Shown: positions 11,801 to 23,980, counted from the stretch's first letter. The stretch: 64,000 bases of DNA from Bursaphelenchus xylophilus (GCA_904066235.2 CAJFCV020000005.1:3033501-3097500); one strand, 5' to 3'. The notes: generated by a model from the letters alone, not told the origin. Made by a program: numbers and translations.

Positions 11801-12708
11801 CGCTCAATATTTTCCCGACAGACTGATATTTGACGCCTTTGCAATTCCTAAAAAACCCTTTAAACTTCAATGCGTAGATTTTTTTGCTGATTTACATTGC
11901 TTTTATAGTCCTAGGTATAGAATATTACATCTTGGCTACGTCAACATGACGCGCGGTCTAGAAAGTTTAAACAATTTTTTTATCCATTTTGACCGACTTT
12001 GCAAAAAAAAAAACAAAGCAAATTTTGATGACAATTCAGCCTTTGCAGCCCGGAAAATATCTTGCACATAAAAATTGTAAAAATTTCATCCTATTTGCAC
12101 CTCTGCAACATAAAAATATATATATTTTTTTTTCCAACTCCGATCTCAAAAATCCAATCTTAAAATCCTCGAATTTCCAGGACGTCCGAGGCTCTCTCCC
12201 CGGTGTAATTTACTCCGCCGAATCCCGCGACTTTGCCGAGTTATTCTTCCACGTTCATGTTGGCGATCAATTCCAAGAGCTGTTCCGTTCGGTCGTTTCC
12301 CTGCCGGCTTCGGTCGATTCCCGGCGAGAGGTCTGCATTCATCCCTACGGCGATCCCTTGGGACAGGAGTGCCGTTGGCTGGAGTTCGTCTCGCAGCCGC
12401 TGCAACAACCACAAATTCGTTCGCAATGGACGTTGGGGCATTCGGAATGCGAGGGCTGTAATGAGCGGGGATTGGAGGGATTCATGGTGAATTTGAATCC
12501 CGTTCGATGGTTTAACGGGTTGAATACGAAGATGGAAGTGACCGCATTTGCATTCGAGACGGGAGTTATGATCGGCGTTGCGCTATTGTTAATAATTTTG
12601 TGTCTAAAGTGCATCGTCCCACTCTGTTGTTGTCTGAAGTGGACGTTCAAGCCAGTTACGTATCGGGGAAAGGCCAAGGAAAAGAAAATCGTCTTTGAAA
12701 AGTTTTAA
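8885..12708 (+). CDS. EFF-1/AFF-1-like cell-cell fusogen
   Basis: Six exons: 8885-9091, 9352-9518, 9654-10155, 10930-11130, 11194-11313, 12181-12708; 574 aa, close to AFF-1. The start at 8885 opens a hydrophobic signal peptide (MLIFLMIAVSM...). The ectodomain is rich in cysteine (17 after the signal peptide), with a CLCDC cluster in exon 2, NVCYRT and LCCEIQ in exon 3 and VCIHPYG/QECRW and ECEGC in exon 6. One transmembrane helix (about 527-550) is followed by a short basic tail, with a Cys-rich KCIVPLCCCLKW at the membrane edge. This is the layout of nematode fusexins, which fold like class II viral fusion proteins and fuse somatic cells. A longer frame from 9590 is a decoy: the true exon 3 starts after CTCTTCAG at 9653 and restores the conserved cysteines. 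AATAAA at 12934. Paralogue (EFF-1 versus AFF-1) not resolved. Confidence 0.82.
9138..9312. repeat. Interspersed repeat family C, copy in fusogen intron 1
   Basis: The sequence runs from GCCTCTGAATGACAAATTCC to TTGTAAAGAGATTTT with an internal TATAACAAAAATTTTTTTAT. It aligns by eye with the copy at 4413. Confidence 0.55.
11477..11741. mobile_element. Tc1-type MITE family A, copy 2
   Basis: TA-bounded palindrome: CAGTGAGGGACCTGATCCAA at the left, GGATCAGGCCCGCCGCTG at the right, with GGGCGCGCCC in the middle. It lies in intron 5 of the fusogen gene. Confidence 0.85.
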
Positions 12709-13421
12709 GAGCTCATCGTGCTGTAATTACAATTGCTTGATTTCACTGTAAACAGGCTAGAAGTGCATTTAATATCATAATAATTAAGTTGCGGGTCGTA
12801 TACATGCATTTATTTTATATAATTTTTTACATGGATATTTATCTTCTGAGTGCAATATTTAGTCAAATTCGATGTGATAATACAAAAGCTAAATACCAAA
12901 TTTATTTATTTTTTCAACTAGTCACAGTTGCCTAATAAATGAACTATTTATAAAAGTGAAATTATGTATTATGTTATACTTGTGTATACTTATATAGTGG
13001 TTAAATGAAGAGCTCAGATCTTCTTTAAATTTTGCACATTGAGCCAAGGCCTGACGTCAAATCCTGTGAGTTTTAGCTGGCACTTTGAAGAGAAACCCGA
13101 GATATTCAACGACCTTTTCCGACGAGATAGTACGAAAAATGCGGAGAGCGGTCAGAGAAAAGTTCTCTTTGACCGAGTTTCGCAACGGAAACGCTGTTTT
13201 TTTGCAAAGGATTTGCTTAAAATTAGCTAAAATTAAGGCTAAAAATTGCCATGCCTAAATTCTCCCTTTTTTTGCAAAGCGCGAGCTAAAAAATTCAAAA
13301 ATTTTATATTTAAAAAAAATTAGTCTATACTATAATATCGCGCCAAATTTCATCAAAATCAAATCCAAATTCAGTTCTTTATGCATTGTAGCAATAGTCA
13401 GATAGAAATCAAATAATAATT
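12709..13421. other. Convergent 3' region with family B remnant
   Basis: This gap separates the convergent fusogen and aquaporin genes. A decayed family B fragment (about 13015-13375) carries the GTTTTAGCTGGCACTTTG and AGAGCGGTCAGAGAAAA motifs. No gene seen. Confidence 0.55.
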
Positions 13422-15442
13422 TCATGGCAATAGACGATCGTCGGCTTGCGCGAAGAACGTCCGATATATGAAGGCGGCGATGGTGGCGCCGAGGAAAGGG
13501 CCGGCCCAGTAGACGTAATGATAGTCCCAGAAGATCATGGTCGGATTCACAGTCGAGAAGATGGTCGCGGCTGCGCACGGACCAAGGGATCTGGCCGGAT
13601 TCATGCTGGCACCGCTGATTGAGGCGCTGGAAAATAAAAAATCAGAAAAAAACGTTAATATGGTCATGTGTATTATAATGTTCATAACTCGAGATGCTAT
13701 GTTTAGATTTTCTTCAAATTTGGAACAAATGTTCTACAATGATATATAAATAATCGCTAAAAGTTTTAGCTCGTTATCTGTCTTCATTGTTAAGAAATTC
13801 AACAATCTTTGGCAAAGAGAGAGTACACGAAATGAAGAGAGCGGTCAGAGAAAAGCGCTTTTCGGCGTTATTTTTGCGAATTGTGCAGGAAAAAGTCATC
13901 TTATTAATACAAAACTGATATTAAAATTAAAAAAAAAATTCTACACTCCATGAAACGGCAAAAAAATAAAATTTTGGTCAATTTTCAACAACAAAAATTC
14001 AATTTTTCCTCCAAAATAGCAAATAAAAAAATCGCAAAATTCTTTCAGAAAATCTGAAAAAAGTACATTTCAAATTTTTCCTCCAAAAAAAATAAAGAAA
14101 AAATAAACTGACCCTCCAAGGATGTCCAAGCAAACCGTCATTCCAATAGCCAGCGGCGCCAGCACATTCTTGCTGGTGTCCACCGCGCACATCAAGACGG
14201 TTTGACACAAAATCATTGTTAAAATGATCTCTGTAATCAAGCTTTGGTACCATAACGCGGCCGTGTTCGGAATGGTCGCTCCGCCCATCACTTTGTCATA
14301 CTCATCCAGGGTGAACACAGCCTGAAATAGAGGAGTATTTTCGGCGAAAAGTGAAGTTTTATGTAACACTAAGAGGTGCTTGAATAAATTAAAAAAGAAA
14401 ATTGAAAAAATTGACAAAAAAAAGTTAAAAAAAATAATGAAAATTTTACTAATTTTTTCAATATTTTGGCCATATCTATGCAAATTTTGCATGGAAATAA
14501 TTGATTTTTTGAGGAATTGCTTTCTAAAACGTGTAAAACAGAATACCATAATTTCATCTTTCTAAGCGCAAAAAAAAATTTTTGAAAAATTTCGATCTGA
14601 AAATTTCTGAAAAAAAAATTTAAGAACATAAAGAAAATAAAAAACTAATAAAAATCACAAAGCACAATCACAACACCAAAAGGGTTGAAAAATGTACATT
14701 GCTTGGTAAACATACTCGAACCAGCAACGCTCCCACGAATCCGCCCGACAATTGCGCCAACCAATAGGGGATTACCCACAGGGCATGCAGTTTGCCGGCC
14801 AATGCAACGGTCAGTGTCACTGCCGGATTGAAGTGGCCACCACTGAAAATAAAATGTTTTTTTTTGGGAAAAAGACTTTAAAAAAATAACTTTTAATTAA
14901 AAAAAGGGAAAAATAAAGAAAAAATTTAAAAAAAAATAAAAAAAATCAAAAAAAAATCTAAAAAAAACTTAAATCCAAAAACAAAAAAAATCAAAAAAAA
15001 ATATAAAAATCAAAAAATTTAATTTTTTTCATCCAAAAAATCGTAAAAATTATTTTTTTTTTTCATTTTTTCCAAATTTTTTCCAAAAATTTTTATTTTT
15101 GCCCCTCTTACCTGATATGTCCCAGTGAGCTAACCAACACAAAAATCGCAAGTCCATGAGCTAACGCGATATTAATCAAAGCTCCTTGGGCCAGGTTCAC
15201 GGAGATGGAGCCAATAAAGATGAAGATCAAATCGCCTATGAACTCCGCGACCAGCTTGCTCCAGAGGCTGTATGGCCGCTCCTCACCATTTCCCATAATC
15301 TCGGTGTTCCCTTCTTTCAAATAGATCTGAAATCAGGCGTAATTAAACGCAATAATTTTTGAAAAATCTTTAAAAATAAAAAAATTACAAAAATATATCC
15401 AAAATTGTTAAAAACAACTCATACCTTATGTAAAAATCCCAT
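13422..15442 (-). CDS. Aquaporin (AQP8-like)
   Basis: Five minus-strand exons: 15442-15425, 15326-15112, 14842-14716, 14321-14113, 13626-13422; 257 aa, typical for the family. It is a six-helix membrane channel for water and possibly small solutes. Both half-helix motifs are intact: GGHFNPAVT (NPA at 83-85) and SGASMNPARSLGP (NPA at 199-201, with the selectivity-filter Arg at 202). The tail (YVYWAGPFLGATIAAFIYR...) and the order of blocks resemble AQP8 and the C. elegans AQP-4/5/6 group, as I remember them. The first exon is only 18 bases (MGFLHK); a downstream Met at residue 17 is the alternative start. Introns are very AT-rich, especially 14843-15111. Confidence 0.92.
14843..15111. repeat. 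AT-rich low-complexity intron
   Basis: Intron 2 of the aquaporin gene is almost entirely A and T runs (AAAAATCAAAAAAA-type units). Nothing else is visible. Confidence 0.8.
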
Positions 15443-16722
15443 TTTTGAGTTTATTTTTCGCTCAGAAAATTTTTAAAAGTCTTAAAAATAAAATTCACTT
15501 CTTCCGGCTCAAAATAAAAACGATCAAAATGGTCAAACATCAAAATAAAAATGCATGACACCTCAACTTTTCGCACTGTGGGATGCTTTTAATTCGATTG
15601 AAAATTGAAATTATTTCGGTCAATCACTATTTTTATACTTTTAGAAATAATCTATAACGTCATAGCATTGTTTTAACATTCAAAATTTAAATGCCATATT
15701 CGTTTTTTTGATCAAACAAAAAATTTTGAGGACCCATATTATTATAGTGCAGATTTTGGAAAAAATTCAAAATTTGGGATATAGTTGCAAAAGCTTTGCA
15801 ACTTTTTTGTTTCAGACTATTCCTTAATAAGTGTGAATCAATATACCACTAGATATTAAAAAAATTTTTTGGTGATTTGCAATATTTTCGCAGAAAAATC
15901 AAATTTCCCACTTGTCATCATTTCCACCCGACAGATAAAAAATCCCATTTTTCTCGCCCACCCAACAAACCCTCCAGAAACAAAAAACAAATTCCGAAAC
16001 AACTCTACCACAGCTCTACCCATAACGAAGAATCGAGGCAATTTATCCGGAAACATGCATAAAAATGGCGTTTCTATTCAACCATACCTTAATTCGCTCC
16101 CAAGTCTCGGTCATTCTTTCTTTTTTTATCACAACTCCTTAGGGCAATAAAACCGGCGTCCAAAAAGATGAACAATCAAAAGTTGAGCGTAGACTCTACA
16201 GTTAGGTGTATAAGTAGACTATATACTTTTTGGGGATCTACTCAATAAAGTGCGAACAATAGAGACCGATTCTACTCCCCAAAAGTGGCACGCTTTTTCG
16301 AGCATTTCCGGCCCTTTTACGAAATTCGCCCAAACAAATCGTCTAGAAAAAGTACAGCCGCTATTGCCAAAATAGCAGCAAAGTGTACGTACTAAAATCC
16401 ACATCGAAGAAAGGGGAAATATTGCCGAAAAGTTTGCGAAACCTGAATCCCTGCAACTTCAAGTTCGCTCCGGTCGCTGTTCTAAGTGCGGAGTAAAAAT
16501 TCTGTGTTTTTTTACTCCTTAATGTTTACCCAAGTCATCGACAGAACCGGCAAGTGTTACTAGAGCAACGAATGCTTCTCTTCGATTCGAAATTTCGTTA
16601 GAGGTACAAGGGAGCTGTGGCAAAGCTGTCGATTAAGGACAATGTGTACACAGATGCCGACCAAAAAACATGCGTATGTAGGGACGTCTTTGAGCCCACA
16701 GTTGGAAGCTGAAGTCTGTACT

Positions 16723-17167
16723 AACAGGGGAAGTGCTCCAAATGCGCCGCTTAGATTTTGATAAAACTTGGCACAAATTTAGATTAATTTATAAAAAAAT
16801 ATATGCGAGACTCCTAGATGGGCGCTTTGCAGAAACCACCGAGATTTTTAGCTCAAAATTTGGCGAAAAAATCAAATTTTTTTGCCGAACGCGAAAAGTT
16901 GCATACGTATTTCTACCGTAAAGGGTGATGTTTCCACAAAAAATCAATTTTTTCCGCGAGAAACTAGCAAAGTTATGATCAAAAAGTGTTTTCTCTCTGC
17001 GCTCTCCGTTTTTCGCGCACTCTCTCGGCAGAAAAGATTGTGGAATATCTCGGCTGCGCCAGTAAAGTGCGAGCTAAAACTTGCAGCAATTGATGTATAG
17101 TCTATACCCGTCATGTGTGCAAAATTTAAAGAAAATCTGAGCGCCGCACTTGGAAGCCTTCCTTTAT
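16723..17167. mobile_element. MITE family B, copy 1
   Basis: Begins ACAGGGGAAGTGCTCCAAAT and ends with the inverted complement ATCTGAGCGCCGCACTTGGA followed by AGCCTTCC. The inside carries the family landmarks: GGCACAAATTTAGA, AACCACCGAGATTTTTAG, TGTTTCCACAAAAAATCAAT and TCTCTCGGCAGAAAAGAT. Confidence 0.75.
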
Positions 17168-17283
17168 AAGGGAGAGGGAAATATGGCAATAAAGCTTTGT
17201 GAAAAATTGATACCAATGAAAAATTTTGTGGAAAAATCAAGTAGAAAGTAGGTAATAAACAAGTAGGTTCACCTAAAATTAAA

Positions 17284-17420
17284 CCTCGCACAGCAAAACC
17301 TGTCTATTACAAACCTTTTCAGGGGTCCGAAAAGTCAGCTTGAGGTCAAAATAAGCGTCCTTACAACAAAATTTTTCTTTAGCAAATACATTTTTTGTTC
17401 TTTGCAATTATTTCTACATA
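17284..17420. repeat. Interspersed repeat family C, intergenic copy
   Basis: Shares the CCTCGCACAGCAAAACCTGT start and an ACAACAAAATTTTTCTTTAG core with the intronic copies of the family. Confidence 0.45.
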
Positions 17421-18087
17421 CTGAAACTTGACTTTAATGACTTCGAAATAAATTTTTCTCCTTATTGTCCTTTTTTATTTGCGTTGAAATTGGCGCCTGT
17501 TCGATAGATAACTTTCCAATCAATTAAAGAAATTTTTAGCTTACGTGTTACCATTTTGACCAATAAATTGAACCAATAAAATGGTCGGTGATACGACGCT
17601 TATCAGGAAAAGTAAACTTTCGTTTTATTTTTGTCAATTTCGACCAAAAACAACCAGTTTATCACCAAAAAAAAAAATGCTGTTGTTTTGGCAAAATTTG
17701 ACTCAAAATCTCAATGACTTCTGAAAAACACAAAATCAAAATTTTAAAAAATCCCAAAAATCCCTAGAAATGTTGAAATTGCAATTGTCATCAATTGTCT
17801 TCAAAATCTATGCGTTAAAAATTTCACGGAAAAAGTTCCTTATTTTGGCCACAACAAAGGTACTCCGCGAACTGCGCCCAAGCTTGGGCACTAAAGTTAG
17901 GAAAAAACGCTTCGACCTAGCTGGCACTGAATTACTATAATAGCTCTATAGTTTTAAGGGTACCTGCGAAGGCTGCGTCGACTCATTTAGTTCCATACGG
18001 AGGCAATAAGTTTAGTTCCGGACATGTTTCATCGTATAAAGTGTAAAATCACAGGCTGCAGCCGTTTTTGAAGGGTAAGGTGGTACG

Positions 18088-19051
18088 TATTAGGTTGATG
18101 CAAAAGGAATTGCGGATTTTTTAATTTATTCGTATTTTTTTATAGGATAGCTCAATTCAAAAATGGAAAAAAGTATATAGTAGTAAATTTTAAGAGGATT
18201 TTTCTGTATATGTGCTATTCTTATAAAAGTTATCAAACGTTACCATAAGTTACCACGAAAGTACTCTAAACATGTTAGTATATTTTAAACCAATTTTTTT
18301 ACATATTGTTTTGCGGCTTTATCCATTTTTGAAAATATTTTGATAAAATACGTTATATTCTATCAAAAAACAAAAAAAACCCCCATTTTTGGCAAAGCGT
18401 TAAAACGCTATCCCAAAAATTCAAATTTCAGCAAATTTTACAAATCGTGTCATATCTTTTTTAATAAGTCCAAAATAAAAAATTCTTTTTGCTTTCGATT
18501 AGTAACAACATTTTTAAGGCTTTCGTGACAAAAAACATCAAAATCAAAAAAATTTATTTTTTTGACATTTTTTGTCAAAAAAATAAAATTCAAGATTTTG
18601 ATGTCTTTTTTTCACGAAAGCCTTAAAAATGTTGTTACTAATCGAAAGCAAAAAGAATTTTTTATTTTGGACTTATTAAAAAAGATATGACACGATTTGT
18701 AAAATTTGCTGAAATTTGAATTTTTGGGATAGCGTTTTAACGCTTTGCCAAAAATGGGGGTTTTTTTTGTTTTTTGATAGAATATAACGTATTTTATCAA
18801 AATATTTTCAAAAATGGATAAAGCCGCAAAACAATATGTAAAAAATTGGTTTAAAATATACTAACATGTTTAGGGTACTTTCGTGGTAACTTATGGTAAC
18901 GTTTGATAACTTTTATAAGAATAGAACATATACAGAAAAATCCTCTTAAAATTTACTACTATATACCTTTTTCCATTTTTGAATTGAGCTATCCTATAAA
19001 AAAATACGAATAAATTAAAAAATCCGCAATTCCTTTTGCATCAACCTAATA
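18088..19051. mobile_element. 960 bp fold-back element with mariner termini
   Basis: Element 18090-19049 starts TTAGGTTGATGCAAAAGGAA and ends with its exact complement, flanked by TA at 18088-18089 and 19050-19051. The two arms mirror each other about position 18569.5, so that the same 62-codon open frame appears on both strands (18340-18528 and 18612-18800). The TTAGGTTGRTGCAAAAG terminus matches the mariner type known from Hsmar1/MADE1-like elements. No transposase is encoded. Confidence 0.93.
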
Positions 19052-21717
19052 AAAAAGAAGGTACCTCACTAACTAAATCCACTGTCCGGGCATTGACAAC
19101 GATGAATTGAGCGTGCACGCTAAATTTGGGCTAATTCCGACCAGTTTCCGCAAAGTTATAAGATGTGGCCAAAATAAGGAATTTTTGCCAATTTCACAAT
19201 TTTATCCATTAATTGCGATTTTTAATAGTTCAAATCTCCCTATTTGCCCCTATTTTGCCTACCTTAACTTTATTGCCAAATCCTCCTTCGCCCGCCTCCT
19301 CCTCTGGCATTGCAGCCACAGCCTTGGACTTGGACATCCCGCAAAAACCCCCGAATCAATTCAGTTTTTAATTTAAAAATTGCGAAACAATTGAGTTTTG
19401 AAATTTACTAAACTCTGCCAAGTGATTTTATGCTAATTCTGAGAGTTCTTCTAATTTGAAAGAACCAAAAAAAAATAATTTTTTGAACTTTCGGAAAAAG
19501 TTGTTTGATAAAAAAGGCAAAATTATGACCTCTTTAATTAATTCACAGCCCGTAAAAGGGCAATAAAATTCATAAAATAGCTCCAAATTGTTCCGATTCC
19601 AAGAAAATTTAAACTACAAGCTGTAAGCGGCTATAATACCGATTAAAAAAATCTATAGTGCCTATAATTCACTCTCATCCGTCATCCACAACTACCACAT
19701 CTTAACTGAAGTCGGTTTTTTAATTAAAATACGATCGGACTTTATCTACGAAGCATAGAAAAGGCACAGGTAAAGGCAAACCCTAATATTGGCGTAAGGA
19801 AAAAGGAACAAGGAGGTTATAAGTGGAAAATTATGAACATATATTGCTTTTAGTCATCAATTTTTGCCGAAAATTGGCAAAAATTTATATTAGGGTTCGA
19901 CAAAGCGTATACGAAGTTTTCAGCTTGCATTTGACATAAATCATCGATATTCTTTTGTCGAAACTTGGCCAAAATTCGAAGCATAGTTGCAAAAGGAAGG
20001 CAAAAAATTACACAAACGTTCCTACAAAAAACCGTTTCTTCTACACCAAAGTTGTAACGATAAGCGACGGTAGTTTTAGGTCAGAAAGTTAAGCTTATTT
20101 TGCACAAAATAAAGATCGCTGAATATCTCGGTTGTTTCTGAAAGACGCTAGCTGAAATTTTCAGAAACTGATATACCAGCCTGTCGAGAAAATAATGAAC
20201 AAATTTTTTGTTACTACGACGGCACAATGTCGTTGAAGTAACCCACAATTATTTTGCTAGCAAAAACTCAAGTCCAATTCAGCCTCTTCTTTGCTTCTTA
20301 GCCAACAAAACCCCGTCATTTACGCCCTCTCTTATCAAATTATGTAATTTTTCGATTAATCTGTTTTCAGCAAACTCTTAAGCAGCCACCTTCTTGCTCC
20401 TTTTTTATTTCCCAAAAACAAATCATTTCCAAAATTTGAAGCCATAAAAATTTTTCATAATCATCATTATCAAAAATTTAGCTACCAAACTCACTTACAT
20501 TTCTATCCTGATTTTCGTTGTTTACCGTGAAACTCCCGCTAGTTCTGCCGATGAAATTCTTCGACATGCCTTGCGGACTGTGATGGGAATCATTAAAATG
20601 ATGATTTAGGCGCTTCATATTTATTATTGCTATCATTTTTATCTTGTTCAAACATACGAGACGCTCGAAGAAATTGGCTTAGACAGACTTTCGGGGGAGT
20701 TTACAAGATTATTTTTGCATCAAGTCTGGGGGAAATAGACAAAATTTTATAGATATACATATTATATCTATAAAATACATTGTTTAAATGATATAGAAGG
20801 GTGGTAAAAGTTTACTGCGAACCCTGCGAAGGCCGTTGAATGCTCGGCGGACGCTCGCCGAGGGCTCGGCGGAGACTTGTAATACCTCAAAACCGGTGAT
20901 AAACCATCCTAGGACCTGATCCAGTGGCAAAAAACATACCTTTTGCCTTCCGGAAGTATCAAAAAACGTGGCAAAATACCTCCGTCTCCAACTAAAAAAT
21001 TCTCCGTTTTTGAAGTCCCTCACAAAAATAGCGGGCGCGCTATTGAAATCGGAGTTTTTTCACATGGAGAGGGAGGTATTTTGCTACGTTTTTTGATTCT
21101 TCCCGGATGCAAAATGGTAACTTTTTTTGCCACTGGATCAGGCCCGCCACTGTAAGCATTATTTTTATTAGCTAATGCAAGTCTTCTAAAAGCCTTCCCG
21201 CCATGCACACAATGAAAAATTGAGGCACTCCAAAGGTATCGCTGACCCAAACATGACCCGAAAAATCGTTACGACAAAATTAGCAGAGAAGAGCTTGACA
21301 TGTGAACCCTCAGCTTAGCAAAACTTGGCATAAATTCGGTCAATTTTCTCAAAAATTTAAATAAAAGTCCAGCAACATTTTCCCTGAAAAATTACTTTGT
21401 TTTGAGTAAACACACTGTTCAATTTGTAACAAAAAAGTCTCTCGGTGAAATGTCATTATGATTAAATTACGGTTTCCAAATTAACATACTAAAGAAATAA
21501 GGAGCCAACAAAATCTTTCATTGCAGTCCAAAATAAAATAAAAAAGTTATTTACATGTCGTATAATTCGCTTGCAAAGTCAAAAAGAAAAAACGAAAAAA
21601 CATGATGTAGTTCCTTCTTCGCCAACTGATCAAACATGTCGTAATGTCCAGTCCATGTATTTATATGTTCTTTTCCCAAGAGTCGAGCAGAATCCTAGAA
21701 TAGTGATTAACATTACA
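19052..21717. other. Gene-poor stretch, right part
   Basis: Mostly AT-rich. A minus-strand segment 19337-19263 reads as a 25-codon Met-initiated exon with a donor (AAG|GTAGGC) and coding-like codon use, but no partner exon was found. The 3' half holds a GC-richer CGGCGGAGACTTG-type repeat (20812-20882) directly joined to a family A element. Confidence 0.5.
20911..21154. mobile_element. Tc1-type MITE family A, copy 3 (left end truncated)
   Basis: Starts inside the left inverted repeat at ACCTGATCCAGTGGCAAAAA and ends normally at CCCGCCACTG-TA. The missing CAGTGG end abuts a different repeat, so the left terminus was lost at a junction. Confidence 0.8.
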
Positions 21718-23980
21718 ATGTGGAGCACACGTTTTACTGCCTGTTTATGCATAATTTCTTTTGCTACAAAGATGGCAACATCGGAAAACATTACTTTAGC
21801 TAATCTTCCGGTAACATCAATTGCTTCTTCAAGCAGCACTAGTGTATCGTCCACCATTGGTCTTCTTTCCTCCACCGCTACTCCAGTACCAATCGTCAAG
21901 CCTCTGGAAGCAATTACTACTAGGTCTGCCACATTGAAGCCAACATCAGCAGTGAGAGTGACAAGTCTGGCGCCTCAAAATGACACAAAGCCTTTTCTGG
22001 TAAGCTTTATTTTACATGACTTACAATTAGTTCGACAACGAGATACCAAATACTAGGCGACACACAAAGAAACGTCTCTATAACAACTTACAAGAGCCCA
22101 AAAATTTTTTTTTGTTTTACAAGGGAGGTACCATAAGTGCGACGCTCAGATTTTCCTTGGATTTTGCACACATGTCGGTCATGAACTAATTATATTTATA
22201 TCAATTCCTAAAAGTTTTAGCTCGCGCTTTGCAGGCTCCGCCGAGATATTGAACTACCTTTTCCGCCGGAGCGCGGTAAGAGAAAAAACACTTTTTGGCC
22301 TTAACTTTACTAGTTTCGTGCGGCAAAAATTGATTTTTTGTGGGAACATTACCCTTTTTGATAGAAATGGGCATGAAACTTTTCGTGCCGAAGTTCGGCA
22401 AAAAGTCTCAAATTTTCGTCGACTTTCGACCTAAAAATATCGGTTGTTTCTGCAAAGCGCGAGCTAAGATTCTCGCATATATCTTTAAAAAAATTATTTT
22501 AAATTTGTGTCAAGTGTCATCAAAATCAGAGCGTCCCATTTGGAGTACTTCCCCTGTTAATCCGATTTGTTAAACAGTAGTTTTACTCTCACTTCCAAGA
22601 GTTAACATTAATTTTACAGGACATCAAGGACTTGGTCGGTCCCGAAATCTACCAGAAGCTCTCTCAAGTCTATGCGAACAAGAACCTCCTTGTTGTGGTA
22701 AGCCCTTTTATTCCTCCCTCCAGTTAACTTGCTCTCTTTTACAGGACAAATTAAAAGAGCTGGATGACATTTTCATGACCCTAAATGAATCAACCCTGGC
22801 CAAGCTGCCCACTCCGAAATCATTTCGAAATTTGGACGAGGAGTTTCAAAAGCGAGTCCGGCAGATCTACTACAACAAGACGATTGGATTCGAAAACAAA
22901 GTTCAGGCCTTGCAGAAGGTGTTGGAATCGCTGCCTGCTGACAAGCTGAAGCTGGTCCCATTGCAGGCCGACTTGCCTGGACTCATTGACTTTGATGTTC
23001 CGGTTTTGCTGCAGTTCAATGGGCAGATTGTGAGTGGGCCATATGTAGTAAAAGAGGCCTTAGCTACAGACACCAAAAAACTAATTGCCGACAACTTTCT
23101 ATGTCATACACCTCACTTTCAGGAGACCTACTTACTCCGCGACTATCTCAACAACGACGAGTTTGATGCGTTGCGGAGGATCGTGGAAAGAAAGAACATC
23201 TCCGAAGTGGCCAGAGCCAAATTGGTCGGTAGATTGTTGCGCACCGCCTACGAAAGGGATGCCGTCAATTTCCCCACTCCTTTGTCCGATGATCTTCCAT
23301 ATGTCCCAGAGGCGATTCGGAAGCTTGGAATTCATCTAATGTTCTCAAAGAATCCGTTTGACAACATTGAGAGTTTCACAGCAGTGCTGAAGACATTGGA
23401 AAAGAAGAATGTGGTAAGTAAGGTGAGGAAAGCTGGCCCTGTCCGATTTAAAGTCACCCAGGATGGTCGTTTGGCTCTTGTAGCGCGATCGCAATGTCTG
23501 TAGAATAAAGAAGTTGCAGTATGGGTCTTGAAAACAGCACAGTCCGCATTTAAATTTCTATAGCCCGTCAAGAAGTCATCGGGGTCTGAAGGGGGCGACC
23601 GCACCTTCATACCTACAATGGGGGACCTGATTCAGTGGCAAAAAAACGTACCATTTTGCACACAGGAAGTGTCAGAAAATTTTGCAAAATACCTCCTTCT
23701 CCAAGTGAAAAAATCCGATTTCAAACGCGCGCCAGCTCTTTTTGAGAGGGCCCTTCAAAACGAAGTTCTTTCACTTGGAAAGGTAGGCATTTTGCTATAT
23801 TTTTTGCTACTTCCCGGAGGCAAAATGGTACTTTTTTTGCCACTATACCTGTAGAAACTCCACGTTACTATCATATATGTATATTTTCAGACCAAGAAAC
23901 GAAACGCCATGCTCTCCAACTACAATCAGTTCAAAGACTGGCTCGCCCTCTCGGCCTTTGTTCGACGTTACATGGCATAG
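21718..23980 (+). CDS. Secreted Ser/Thr-rich protein with four helical repeats
   Basis: Four exons, all phase 0: 21718-21999, 22620-22697, 22745-23413, 23891-23980; 372 aa. The start chosen opens a signal peptide (MWSTRFTACLCIISFA...); the frame is open further upstream but without one. Residues 25-94 are a low-complexity Ser/Thr/Pro linker likely to be O-glycosylated. The rest is charged and helical, with four degenerate repeats of about 27 residues (near 105-130, 154-180, 260-285 and 331-357) of the form F-x-x-(L/V)-(6-9)-(K/N)(K/T)-(about 8)-K-x-x-x-L. The fourth spans the last splice junction, supporting it. Spacing recalls SXP/RAL-2 (DUF148) proteins of nematodes, but this is only a resemblance. 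The next gene starts 252 bp downstream on the same strand. AATAAA at 24117. Confidence 0.75.
22117..22560. mobile_element. MITE family B, copy 2
   Basis: Runs from TTACAAGGGAGGTACCATAA to GGAGTACTTCCCCTGTTAA inside intron 1 of the helical-repeat gene. It contains TTTTAGCTCGCGCTTTGCAG, GCCGAGATATTGAACTACC and TCGGTTGTTTCTGCAAAGCG, the most diagnostic family motifs. Confidence 0.8.
23614..23853. mobile_element. Tc1-type MITE family A, copy 4 (right end decayed)
   Basis: Starts TA-CAATGGGGGACCTGATTCA; the right end reads TTGCCACTATACCTG-TA, with several differences from the expected terminus. It lies in the last intron of the helical-repeat gene. Confidence 0.75.

Larger units (their letters stand above)
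15443..18087. other. Gene-poor stretch, left part
   Basis: AT-rich non-coding sequence. It contains a full family B element (16723-17167) and a family C copy (17284-17420). No gene or RNA gene recognised. Confidence 0.55.

Noticed and set aside
12146..12677. Several overlapping minus-strand frames
   Set aside because: They are shadows of fusogen exon 6, which has a signature membrane helix on the plus strand.
18340..18800. Identical 62-codon frames on both strands
   Set aside because: They are the same stretch in the two arms of the palindrome; no transposase motif and no splice signals.
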